NCBI GenBank assembly: GCA_949285145.1
Contig: CASDXQ010000003.1
Location: 1 to 64,000, forward strand
From: an uncultured Spirochaetales bacterium
Lineage (GTDB): Bacteria > Spirochaetota > Spirochaetia > Sphaerochaetales > Sphaerochaetaceae
Direction of reading: 5' to 3'
DNA: 64,000 nucleotides
Under the pieces are notes generated by a model, which searched no databases, was not told the DNA's origin, and worked only from the letters and a program-made list of their open reading frames with translations. Shown piece after piece: positions 43,744 to 52,495 of this stretch; position 1 is the stretch's first letter; each line of letters begins with the position of its first letter. The position numbers were made by a program, and so were the translations under genes.

Positions 43744-44346
43744 ATGAACAAAGATGCTTTCAGGATTCTTTCCGCTATTTATCCGGATGATATAAACTTT
43801 CTGGATGAGAAAGATGATTTCCGCTTTCTTGCTTCCGTGCTTCTTTCTGCGCAGACGACAGACAAACGCGTCAATGAAGTGACTCCGGTTCTTTTTGCCA
43901 GATACGGCAGTGTGGAAGAACTTGCCTGTGCGGATACGGAAAAGCTGGAGGAGATACTTCATCCGCTCGGCTTTTATCATGCCAAGGCGAGAAATCTCAA
44001 GGCGCTTGCACAGAAGATCAATGCTCTGGGATATATTCCCGATACGATTGATGAACTCGTGAAACTTCCCGGAGTCGGCCGGAAAACGGCAAACTGCTAC
44101 ATAGGCCATATACTCGGATGTGGTGCCGTCATCGTGGATACGCATTTTTCCCGTGTCGCACAAAGACTCGGCTATACAAACGAAACCGATCCCGGAAAAA
44201 TAGAGGTGGATATAAGAAGGGAATTTGATGAAGATGAGCTTTTCCGTCTGTCCATGGTGCTGAATCTGCACGGGCGGACATGCTGTCATGCCAGGAAGCC
44301 TGAATGCCAGTCCTGTCCGGTGAAAGCCTACTGCAGCAGCTGGTAG
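43744..44346 (+). CDS. nth: Endonuclease III
   Basis: A 200-residue base-excision repair glycosylase/AP lyase. The helix-hairpin-helix LPGVGRKTANCYIG contains the catalytic lysine, VDTHFSRVAQRLG holds the catalytic Asp, and the C-terminal CHARKPECQSCPVKAYC holds the [4Fe-4S] cluster. Homology begins at MNKDAFRILS, so ATG 43744 is the start. TAGACT ends seven bases before it and there is no ribosome site. The 3' end overlaps the convergent gene by 19 bases. Confidence 0.95.
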   Translation: MNKDAFRILSAIYPDDINFLDEKDDFRFLASVLLSAQTTDKRVNEVTPVLFARYGSVEELACADTEKLEEILHPLGFYHAKARNLKALAQKINALGYIPDTIDELVKLPGVGRKTANCYIGHILGCGAVIVDTHFSRVAQRLGYTNETDPGKIEVDIRREFDEDELFRLSMVLNLHGRTCCHARKPECQSCPVKAYCSSW

Positions 44347-44732
44347 CCGTATTCAGTGCATTTCAGCATGGCAAGCCTGAGTTTTGATGCGTTTATATGC
44401 ATGCATGAGGTAAAAGGAACAGGCGCGGCTGAAATGTAAAGGCCTGCAGGGCGGATATCAAGAGAAAGCTCTTTCTGTATTGATGAGAGTGTTCCGCTTT
44501 CATTCAGCACATAGCCGAAGTCTGTCATGAGCGCATTGTCCGTGGTGAATGAGATGCAGTGCTTCCAGCTTTTCCTTTCAAATCCTTTCTTCTCTGTCCG
44601 GCCGAGGATTATGACAGGTGGAATGGAGAAAAGCGATATCTCTCCGCTCTGCCTGAAAAGCGACTTTTTCAGCTCGCGTGTTTTCCCCTCCGCCTCTTTG
44701 TCCATGATGAGGACAAGCAAATTTTCATTCAT
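44328..44732 (-). CDS. Hypothetical protein
   Basis: A 134-residue protein that I do not recognise. It starts MNENLLVLIMDKEAEGKT and has a PVPFTSCMHINASKLRLA segment near its C-terminus. It overlaps nth tail to tail by 19 bases. TAATGT seven bases before the ATG on the minus strand may be a -10 element. No signal peptide. Confidence 0.6.
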   Translation of the reverse strand: MNENLLVLIMDKEAEGKTRELKKSLFRQSGEISLFSIPPVIILGRTEKKGFERKSWKHCISFTTDNALMTDFGYVLNESGTLSSIQKELSLDIRPAGLYISAAPVPFTSCMHINASKLRLAMLKCTEYGYQLLQ

Positions 44733-44919
44733 ATGTAAAACATTACAATAATAAGAAGAATTGTGGTAGAATCCACTTTACAAACTTTCTCTTTTTTTGA
44801 TAGAGTCTAATACGTTGCGGCGATTCGCTTCTCTGTTCATGCTCACGGATTGTAACAGATTCGTACAGAAGAGCCTATGGCTGATATAGAATAATAAACT
44901 GACTAAGGTGGATATAATC

Positions 44920-45150
44920 ATGGCAAGAAGATGTGACATTTGCGGAAAAGGTACTGTTGCGGGACAGGTTGTTCCCCGTAAAGGTAAGCCTAAGAAGGAA
45001 GGTGGTGTCGGACAGCACATTGGCGTAACAAAGAAGAGAGAATTCAGACCGAATCTTGTTACAATAAAGACAATAATCAACGGCACACCGAAGACAATAA
45101 AGGTATGTACACGCTGTCTCAGAAGCGGAAAGATCCAGAAGGTTGTATAA
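44920..45150 (+). CDS. rpmB: Ribosomal protein bL28
   Basis: A 76-residue large-subunit protein beginning MARRCDICGKGTVAGQ. The two CxxC pairs (CDIC and CTRC) form the zinc site of the C+ form of bL28. AAGGTGG before ATG 44920 rules out the upstream in-frame start. Confidence 0.96.
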   Translation: MARRCDICGKGTVAGQVVPRKGKPKKEGGVGQHIGVTKKREFRPNLVTIKTIINGTPKTIKVCTRCLRSGKIQKVV

Positions 45151-45189
45151 TCTGCTGAAAATATTCATCATAAATTTTCGTTTCTGAAC

Positions 45190-45216
45190 AAGGGCCCCTA
45201 TGCGGGCTCTTTCTGT
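45190..45216 (+). terminator. Terminator after rpmB
   Basis: AAGGGCCC (45190-45197) pairs with GGGCTCTT (45204-45211) with one G-T pair, followed by TCTGT. Confidence 0.6.
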
Positions 45217-45252
45217 ATCCAGAGGTAAGTAAAGATAAAAAAAGAGGTGAGA

Positions 45253-47643
45253 ATGGAAACTTTAAGAGTACATGCGGTGGAAGGCGGAATGATCTCATCC
45301 CCGGGCGGAATGGAAAAGCTCAGGGAAATCCTTTCCATTTATGACAATCCATGTCAGGTGGTTGTCATCTCTCCTGTAAGAAGCGGCGAACTGTCTTTTT
45401 CCCATCTGCTTTCAAGTGCCGCTCTCAAGGATGAGAAGCTGTGGTCACTGCTTGAGAAGAGTCAGAGCTGCTGGGAAGATTTTCTTGCGAAAGCATCAAG
45501 CTCTTCATTTGTGAATGACGAGCTGCGCCGTCATTTTGAGGATATGGAGGATCTGCTGCGCTCAGTCTGGCTTCTTGAGGATGTATCCAGGAATACAGAG
45601 AACTATTTTTCTTCCCTTACAAGTACATTTCTTGCCGCAGTCACATGTGACTATCTTGCCAGGAACGGTATAAGGTGTACTGCATTGGAAGCCGCAGCTG
45701 CACTGAGAAAGAAGAATTTTACAAACGGTGTCACCCTTGTATACGGAACGCTTGAGCAGAGCCCGAGCAGTTCCTATGTCGGAGAAGGGGAAAGTGAGTA
45801 TACGGCTGCTCTGATCGCAGCTGAATGCGGCTCCGGCCTGACCTACTGGAACACCCGCTCTCTTTTCTGCTCGGCAAGCTCCCGTGAGATCCCGTCCGCA
45901 AAAGTGATAAAAAGACTTACTTACGCGGAGGCTACCGAACTGAGTTTCTTCGGTGCTCCGATCGTTCATCCCCATGCATTCATACCAGCACAGAGCTGCA
46001 ATCTTGAAATCGAACTTAGATACTGGTATGAACCGGAGAATGAAGGCACGTTGATCACAAACAGCATCAATGCGAAAGACAGACGATATCCGGTAAAGGC
46101 GTTTTCTGTCATGAGGAATATCTCGATAATAAATGTCGAAGGTGCAGGTATGTCAGGTGTCCCGGGCATATCCTCAAGACTTTTCAACTCGCTGAGGGAA
46201 TCAGGCATTTCCGTCATACTGATTTCGCAGGCCTCAAGTGAATATTCAATATGTTTTGCCGTTCCTACAAGCCAGGTCACCGCTGCCGCTGCGAAGACAA
46301 GACATGAATTCGCCTCTGAACTCAATTCCCATCAGATTGCATCCATTTCAGCTGTAAGCGGAATGGCGATCATCGCCGCAGTAGGTGAGATGATGAGCGG
46401 ACAGATAGGCGTTTCCGGCAAATTCTTCTCCGCACTGGCAAGAGCGGGCGTAAACGTAAGTGCTATCGCCCAGGGCTCCTCAGAAAGGAATATTTCGGCA
46501 GTGATAAGCGAGAAGGACTCTCACAAAGCACTCAGTGCGCTTCATTCCTCTTTCTTTCTTTCCGCGCAGACTCTTTCCGTGGGGCTTTTTGGACCCGGCA
46601 ACATCGGCGGCACTCTGCTTGACCAGCTGTCCATGGAGCAGGAAAGGCTGAAAAAACAGTTTGATCTTGACATAAGAATCCGCGGCATCGCGAATTCCTC
46701 AAGAATGCTTCTGGCTGAAGACGGAGTAGATCTTTCCGCATGGAGGGAACAGTTCAGGCTCTGTTCTGTTCCGCTTGACCGCGATGCTTTCCTGCGCCAT
46801 GTGGGTGCGTCCTATTATCCTCATGCTGTTCTCATTGACTGCACGACAAGCCAGGAACTTGCAATGCAGTATGCATCATGGCTTGAGAATTTCCATATAA
46901 TAACACCTAACAAGAAAGCATGCACCGCTGGTTATGAATATTATCAGAAAATGATGGAGACAAGCCGCAAATCTGGAAAACGCTTCCTGTATGAGACGAC
47001 TGTCGGAGCAGGTCTTCCTATAATCAATACTCTCAATGACCTGATACAGACAGGAGATGAAGTCAGGAAGATTGAAGGAATTGTCTCAGGAACGCTTGCA
47101 TGGCTTTTCTGTAATTATGACGGTACGGTTCCATTCAGCCAGCTTGTCCTGAAAGCACGTGAGATGGGCTTCACAGAACCGGATCCGCGTGATGACCTTT
47201 CCGGTATGGATGTTGCTAGAAAGACAGTTATACTTGCCCGAGAAATCGGTTCGCCTGTTGAACTTGGTGATTTTGTCATTCAGTCTCTGGTTCCTTCTGA
47301 TCTCAGGGACGTGAGCCGGGAAGAATTCCTTTCACGTCTGAATGAACTTGATGATGACATGAAGAAGCGGTATGAGAAGGCGAAGAGTGAAGGCAAATGC
47401 CTTCGTTATATAGGCTGTGTGAATAACGGGAAGTGTTCTGTGTCCCTCACGGCGCTTCCTCTTTCCCATCCATTCGCACAGGCAGGAGGAACCGACAACA
47501 TAATCGCATTCACAACATCCCGTTACAATGAGGAACAGCCGCTTGTGATCAAAGGCCCGGGAGCCGGCCCTGCTGTTACGGCAGGAGGTGTCTTCAGTGA
47601 TCTGATCAGGCTGTCCGTATATCTTGGTGCGGGGCTTATCTGA
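45253..47643 (+). CDS. thrA: ThrA-type fusion: degenerate aspartokinase domain plus homoserine dehydrogenase
   Basis: A 796-residue protein aligned with bifunctional ThrA. The N-terminal kinase domain (about 1-270) has lost its key motifs: the usual KFGGTS is VHAVEGG, the GRNGSDYSA loop is GEGESEYTA, and the WTDVDG nucleotide loop is WNTRSLF. Two ACT domains follow (about 285-445). The homoserine dehydrogenase part looks intact, with GLFGPGNIGGTLL (NAD(P) site), VSGTLAWLFCNYDG and DLSGMDVARKTVI containing the catalytic lysine. It therefore likely works only as a regulated homoserine dehydrogenase. It precedes thrC by 20 bases. ATG 45253 has AGAGGTG upstream. Confidence 0.9.
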   Translation: METLRVHAVEGGMISSPGGMEKLREILSIYDNPCQVVVISPVRSGELSFSHLLSSAALKDEKLWSLLEKSQSCWEDFLAKASSSSFVNDELRRHFEDMEDLLRSVWLLEDVSRNTENYFSSLTSTFLAAVTCDYLARNGIRCTALEAAAALRKKNFTNGVTLVYGTLEQSPSSSYVGEGESEYTAALIAAECGSGLTYWNTRSLFCSASSREIPSAKVIKRLTYAEATELSFFGAPIVHPHAFIPAQSCNLEIELRYWYEPENEGTLITNSINAKDRRYPVKAFSVMRNISIINVEGAGMSGVPGISSRLFNSLRESGISVILISQASSEYSICFAVPTSQVTAAAAKTRHEFASELNSHQIASISAVSGMAIIAAVGEMMSGQIGVSGKFFSALARAGVNVSAIAQGSSERNISAVISEKDSHKALSALHSSFFLSAQTLSVGLFGPGNIGGTLLDQLSMEQERLKKQFDLDIRIRGIANSSRMLLAEDGVDLSAWREQFRLCSVPLDRDAFLRHVGASYYPHAVLIDCTTSQELAMQYASWLENFHIITPNKKACTAGYEYYQKMMETSRKSGKRFLYETTVGAGLPIINTLNDLIQTGDEVRKIEGIVSGTLAWLFCNYDGTVPFSQLVLKAREMGFTEPDPRDDLSGMDVARKTVILAREIGSPVELGDFVIQSLVPSDLRDVSREEFLSRLNELDDDMKKRYEKAKSEGKCLRYIGCVNNGKCSVSLTALPLSHPFAQAGGTDNIIAFTTSRYNEEQPLVIKGPGAGPAVTAGGVFSDLIRLSVYLGAGLI

Positions 47644-47663
47644 CAGAGGAGGGTGAGGAATAT

Positions 47664-48929
47664 ATGCATTTCTATTCAACACGCGATAAGAACAGAGACA
47701 ATAAACTCAGTGCAACCGATGCGATACTGAAGGGGCTTTCACAGGACGGCGGTCTTTTCGTGCCGGAGAATCTTCCCCCTCTTGATTCCTCTCTTTCTGT
47801 GGATCTGCCATACGGCAGGTTTGCCGCAACGGTTCTCAGACCCTTCTTCAAAGGTGATGAGCTTGAAGGCGATCTGGAGGAAATCTGCAGTGCCGCTTTC
47901 GATTTTCCCATTGCTTTGAAAAATCTCTCAAATTCAACTGTGCTTGAGCTCTTCCACGGACCGACTTGTGCTTTCAAGGATTTCGGTGCGCGTTTTCTTG
48001 CGTTCTCGATGGAAAAGCTTCTTGTGAAGCATGGGCGAGAACTCTGCATTCTTGTAGCAACCAGCGGCGACACAGGAGGGGCCGTAGCTTCGGCTTTCTA
48101 CAAAAGAAATAATCTCTCCGTCAAAGTTCTTTTCCCAAAGGGAAGGGTTGCCATGCGGCAGAAAAGACAGCTTACATGCTGGGATGCCAATATTTCCTCA
48201 TATGAGGTGGATGGCAGTTTCGACGACTGCCAGAAGATGGTGAAGGATGCTTTTGTCGACCCTCAGTACAGTGCTTCTCTTTCATCCGCGAACTCAATCA
48301 ATCTCGGCCGTCTGCTGCCGCAGATGGTTTATTATGTATATGCGTCAATGCTTTATGAGAAGGAGAATGGAAAGAAACCTGTCATCGTCATTCCTTCCGG
48401 CAATGTCGGCAACTCCACAGGTGCATACTGGGCCATGAGCATGGGTGCTCCGATAGAAAGGATCGTTCTTGCCGTGAATGCCAACAGGACAATTCCCGAT
48501 TACCTTGAAAGCGGTGAGTACCGTCCCCGTCCGTCCGTGAAGACGCTTGCAAATGCGATGGATGTGGGAGCTCCTTCAAATATGGAGAGAATATTCAGTC
48601 TTTATCCGACATACGAAGATGTGAAGGAACATCTTTCAGCTGCGTCTGTCAGTGATGACGAGATAAGGGAAACGATAAAGAAGGTGTACAGGGATGAAGG
48701 GTATATAATGTGTCCTCACACAGCATGCGGAGAAAGAGTGAGAGAACGTCTGCTGGAAGGATGTGACAATGTTCTTCTGGTCTCAACCGCACACCCCGCA
48801 AAATTCGAGACCATAGTCGAACCTCTCATCGGTACAGAAGTTCCGATTCCTCCGGCTTTGGGCAGCCTTCTTGACAGAGATGAGAACTACGCTGAGATCC
48901 CTGCCGACTATCACAGGCTGTTTGACTGA
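47664..48929 (+). CDS. thrC: Threonine synthase
   Basis: PLP enzyme of 421 residues that makes threonine from O-phosphohomoserine. The PLP lysine is in GPTCAFKDFGARF (about residue 102), and VATSGDTGGAVASAF, IPSGNVGN and CPHTACG are further signatures. GAGGAGGG upstream is strong. It forms an operon with thrA; no thrB is in this window. Confidence 0.95.
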   Translation: MHFYSTRDKNRDNKLSATDAILKGLSQDGGLFVPENLPPLDSSLSVDLPYGRFAATVLRPFFKGDELEGDLEEICSAAFDFPIALKNLSNSTVLELFHGPTCAFKDFGARFLAFSMEKLLVKHGRELCILVATSGDTGGAVASAFYKRNNLSVKVLFPKGRVAMRQKRQLTCWDANISSYEVDGSFDDCQKMVKDAFVDPQYSASLSSANSINLGRLLPQMVYYVYASMLYEKENGKKPVIVIPSGNVGNSTGAYWAMSMGAPIERIVLAVNANRTIPDYLESGEYRPRPSVKTLANAMDVGAPSNMERIFSLYPTYEDVKEHLSAASVSDDEIRETIKKVYRDEGYIMCPHTACGERVRERLLEGCDNVLLVSTAHPAKFETIVEPLIGTEVPIPPALGSLLDRDENYAEIPADYHRLFD

Positions 48930-48931
48930 TA

Positions 48932-50335
48932 TCAGATGGTGTGATGCTTTATTTTTAGCCACTTAAGCTTGAGCTCATGGTGTTTGTCTGAAAGCCATGA
49001 GCCTTTTTTATAGTAAATGAAGAACATTATGCTTGTGACTGTCCATGTGATCGGGTATGCGGCACATACCGTCTGGATGAGAGGAAGTACTGGTACTGCA
49101 ACTTCAAGCCAGATAATACGCAGCAGACATACTCCGGTGATTGAAATGACTGTCGGGATCAGGGATTTTCCGGCTCCTCTTATCGCACCGGAAAGAACTT
49201 CGATTGCGATGTATGTGATGTAAGTCGGCACGATGAAGAGAAGTATTTCCATGCCGATATCAATGACAGCGGTATCCGTGGTGAAAAGCATGTATGCATA
49301 CCGTCCGAAAAAGCAGAACAGTATGGATATGACTATTGTCGTCGCAGATGACATAAGCAGTGTCTGGTTCACGCCTTTCTTCACTCTGTCAAGCTTGCCG
49401 GCACCGTAGTTCTGTCCTACAAATGTTGTCATTGCAATGCCGAATGCGTTGACGATCATCCAGAATGTGGCATCAATCTTGCCGTATGCGGACCATGCGG
49501 CAGCTGTATCGGTGCCGAATGAATTGATGTTTGACTGGATGATGAGATTAGAAATTGTGTACATGATGGACTGGATTCCCGCAGGGAAGCCGATTTTTAT
49601 CGTATCTGTGAGCTCTGCCTTCACAAAGCGTATCTTTCTCATGCTCAGGCGGTATGAAGCAGGAAGTTTCCTCAGCCAGATCAGGGATAATATCATGGAA
49701 ATCAGCTGGGAGATCACAGTTGCGATTGCAGCACCTTCAACACCCATGCCGCAGAATCCTACAAAAGCAACATCCAGAACTATGTTTATGCCACATCCGC
49801 AGATGAGGAAGTAAAGCGGATGCCTTGAATCCCCCAGTGCGCGGAAGACACCGGATGCCATGTTGTAGATTACAAGGGTGAGCGAACCTGCGAAATATAT
49901 TTTCATGTAAAGAGATGCCAGCGGGATTACATCTTCAGGTGTGCCGATTGCCTCAAGAGCCCAGTCTGTTGTTGCATATCCAATGATTGTGATGACAAGT
50001 CCTCCGGCAATCGAGAGAGCGATTGATGTGTGGATGGCATTTGAGACCCTGTCGTATTTTCCGGAGCCGAAACGCTGGCTGATTACGACTGAAGCGCCTG
50101 ATGCCAGGCCGGTGAAGAATCCGATCAGCAGATTGATGATCGTCGATGTTCCTCCTCCTACTGCAGCAAGTGCCTGCTTGCCGAGGAACTGTCCCACGAC
50201 AACAGCATCGACTGTGTTGTACAGCTGCTGGAAAAATGTTCCCAGCAGGATAGGAAAGAAGAATGAGAGAATTCCTTTCCATATGACGCCATCAAGGATC
50301 TTGTTTGTTCCGGTATTAGTTATTGTAGTGCTCAC
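48932..50335 (-). CDS. MATE family efflux transporter
   Basis: A 467-residue membrane protein with twelve hydrophobic segments in two homologous halves, starting near FFFPILLGTFFQQLYNTVDA, with VVGQFLGKQALAAVGG and TTFVGQNYGAGKLDRVKKG typical of MATE exporters. It exports drugs or metabolites against Na+ or H+. The GTG start at 50335 follows a TAATAT hexamer by 8 bases and has no ribosome site. It ends two bases from thrC, tail to tail. Confidence 0.92.
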   Translation of the reverse strand: MSTTITNTGTNKILDGVIWKGILSFFFPILLGTFFQQLYNTVDAVVVGQFLGKQALAAVGGGTSTIINLLIGFFTGLASGASVVISQRFGSGKYDRVSNAIHTSIALSIAGGLVITIIGYATTDWALEAIGTPEDVIPLASLYMKIYFAGSLTLVIYNMASGVFRALGDSRHPLYFLICGCGINIVLDVAFVGFCGMGVEGAAIATVISQLISMILSLIWLRKLPASYRLSMRKIRFVKAELTDTIKIGFPAGIQSIMYTISNLIIQSNINSFGTDTAAAWSAYGKIDATFWMIVNAFGIAMTTFVGQNYGAGKLDRVKKGVNQTLLMSSATTIVISILFCFFGRYAYMLFTTDTAVIDIGMEILLFIVPTYITYIAIEVLSGAIRGAGKSLIPTVISITGVCLLRIIWLEVAVPVLPLIQTVCAAYPITWTVTSIMFFIYYKKGSWLSDKHHELKLKWLKIKHHTI

Positions 50336-50427
50336 AGCCCGCTATATTAGATAAAATCACAACTAATGACCAGTACGTCATTTGAAAAAATCAAAGATAA
50401 ATATTAGATTTCATGCGGAGTTCATAA

Positions 50428-50580
50428 ATGGCCACCATATTCGTTCTCTCAGTAATAGCATTGTGTGTCATACTTGCCATACGCAGCATAAGAAAAGGGA
50501 AGGGTTCCTGCTCATCTTCCTGCAGCGGATGTGCATTATCAGATAATTGCCGTAAAAAGAATAAACAGCAATGTCCATGA
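50428..50580 (+). CDS. FeoB-associated Cys-rich membrane protein, orphan
   Basis: A 50-residue protein: one N-terminal membrane helix (MATIFVLSVIALCVILAI), a basic stretch RSIRKGKG, then a cysteine cluster CSSSCSGC followed by further cysteines. This matches the small Cys-rich proteins usually found next to feoB (ferrous iron uptake). Here no feoA or feoB is near. GCGGAG lies ten bases before the ATG. Confidence 0.7.
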   Translation: MATIFVLSVIALCVILAIRSIRKGKGSCSSSCSGCALSDNCRKKNKQQCP

Positions 50581-50671
50581 TATTGCAATAAAACATCACT
50601 CAGAGTATTGTTATGATGTTTTTGGACAAAAAAACAAAAACTGTAAAATAAAAATCTGAATTGGAGTTTTA

Positions 50672-52495
50672 ATGAAAAAGACAATTCTCATACTGCTTGC
50701 ATTTCTGGTTCTGGCAGTATCGTGTTCACAGGTGGTCTATGATAATCTGCCGCCGGTGGATATTGGGGGGGCAAGTACAGCGATTAATGCGAGGCAGCAG
50801 GATGAAACATCGAGAAATCTTGTTTTGACGTTTGCCCCAGTACCGTATGTATCTGCATATGCTTATTCTTTTAATGATGGCACACCAATACCGTTTGAAG
50901 CAGACAAATATGAAAACGGTATGCTTTCATACTCAATTTACGCAGCCAAAGTTCCCTCAAATGAAGGTACAGTAAATCTTTTCGGTCGTACATCAGGTTC
51001 GACTTCATGGGTAAAACTAGGGGAAAGTGCCTACGAAATTAAAATTGAAGGAGAAATTCCGGATGCATATGTATATGAAAGACATGAAAATAAGGTTGTT
51101 TTAAATATTAATCCTGCATCTAATGGCAAAGAATATTTATATAGACTTGTCGTTATGACCGAAGATGAAGAAATTCTATATGATACAAAGGATTTCGAAC
51201 AAGCTGAGAATGGATCAATAACTATAGAAACACCTAAAGAAAAATGTTTAATAAACGTTTATCAGAGAGAGTCTTTAGATGTCCCTGCAGAAGAAGCCTA
51301 TGCCTCTATTGAAGTTTACGAATTTTCTAATACTGTTGGTCTTGACTTGACTGTAGATGACGCAGGTTTTCATGTTTCTGGTATTGCTTCAGATACGACA
51401 GAAGTTGCTCTTAAAAACCGAGATAATACATCTTTAAACATAGTACTGAAAGGTATTGACGCTGGTAATGGGGGAATAATTGATATTCCTTTTAAAGATG
51501 TTCCAAGCCTTGAATCAGGTCTTTTCTATGTCTATTCAACAAATGGCAGTGTTGTAAGCAATAATGTCAAGACTACTGCTCCTGTTTCAATTCTTTCAAC
51601 GACACCTAATTACAGAAGTGTGGATCTGGAAATAAACTTCTCATCATTGGTAGATGTTTCAAACATTGATTTTTCTGCTAATGATTCTATCGGAACATAT
51701 AATGTGGACGTTGTTTCTGTTGATTCTGATAATAAAACTAAAGTATCTGTTACAGAGCTTGATAGCAATACTACTTATAACACAGATCAAATTGCTCTTG
51801 TCATCAATGATGTAGATATTGCTATTTCTGAATTTACTACAAAGAGTTTTGCTGGCAAATTCTTTAAATGGGAAGGAACTTTTTCTAATGGAACTGATAA
51901 ATCAGCTCAAAATTTTATCATTTATGTTGATAATGCACCTGTTGAAAGTGATTACCCATATTATATTTATTTTGCAAAAAATGATAAAACTATAAATCTG
52001 AGTCAGAATTATGAGAAAAGTGACTATAGACTTATGCCGCTTATAGACAACTCTGAAGACTTGGGTGATAATGCAGATCCCCAAATAGAAGGTTTTATTA
52101 ACTGGGATAATAGTTTGGATAATGCAGGAAAATCTTTTGAAAAGCAAAATGAAACTTATAAGCAAAATTCGAAAAAATGGAATACTTTTTCTCTTGTACA
52201 CCCAAGTAAATGGAATGTTACAAATGTAGAAATTAATGGAGATAAAGTCCAAGTTATAACTAATTCAGAAGCTATGTTTGTTGGTATTGTAGAAACAGAC
52301 TCAAGATTTGAATTTTGTGAGTCAAGTTCGGGAAAACCATATATTTCTTTTTATAATAACTCTGATGATATTACTGCTGCTAATTTTATTGCAAAAAGGG
52401 GTACTACAGAATTCCCAATATTCGATGACGAACCGAGTAATTTAAATACATTCTGGCTTGGTTTAGTTGAAAATGCAGAAGGCGATGTAGAATGA
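50672..52495 (+). CDS. Putative lipoprotein, AT-rich, unknown function
   Basis: A 607-residue protein with signal peptide and lipobox AVSC (Cys18, MKKTILILLAFLVLAVSC start). The mature part is rich in Asp, Asn, Ser and Thr and looks like strings of beta-sandwich domains (fibronectin-like), without recognised family. It is much more AT-rich than its neighbours, most of all in its second half. It overlaps the following outer-membrane protein gene by four bases, so the two likely work together at the cell surface. Confidence 0.75.
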   Translation: MKKTILILLAFLVLAVSCSQVVYDNLPPVDIGGASTAINARQQDETSRNLVLTFAPVPYVSAYAYSFNDGTPIPFEADKYENGMLSYSIYAAKVPSNEGTVNLFGRTSGSTSWVKLGESAYEIKIEGEIPDAYVYERHENKVVLNINPASNGKEYLYRLVVMTEDEEILYDTKDFEQAENGSITIETPKEKCLINVYQRESLDVPAEEAYASIEVYEFSNTVGLDLTVDDAGFHVSGIASDTTEVALKNRDNTSLNIVLKGIDAGNGGIIDIPFKDVPSLESGLFYVYSTNGSVVSNNVKTTAPVSILSTTPNYRSVDLEINFSSLVDVSNIDFSANDSIGTYNVDVVSVDSDNKTKVSVTELDSNTTYNTDQIALVINDVDIAISEFTTKSFAGKFFKWEGTFSNGTDKSAQNFIIYVDNAPVESDYPYYIYFAKNDKTINLSQNYEKSDYRLMPLIDNSEDLGDNADPQIEGFINWDNSLDNAGKSFEKQNETYKQNSKKWNTFSLVHPSKWNVTNVEINGDKVQVITNSEAMFVGIVETDSRFEFCESSSGKPYISFYNNSDDITAANFIAKRGTTEFPIFDDEPSNLNTFWLGLVENAEGDVE

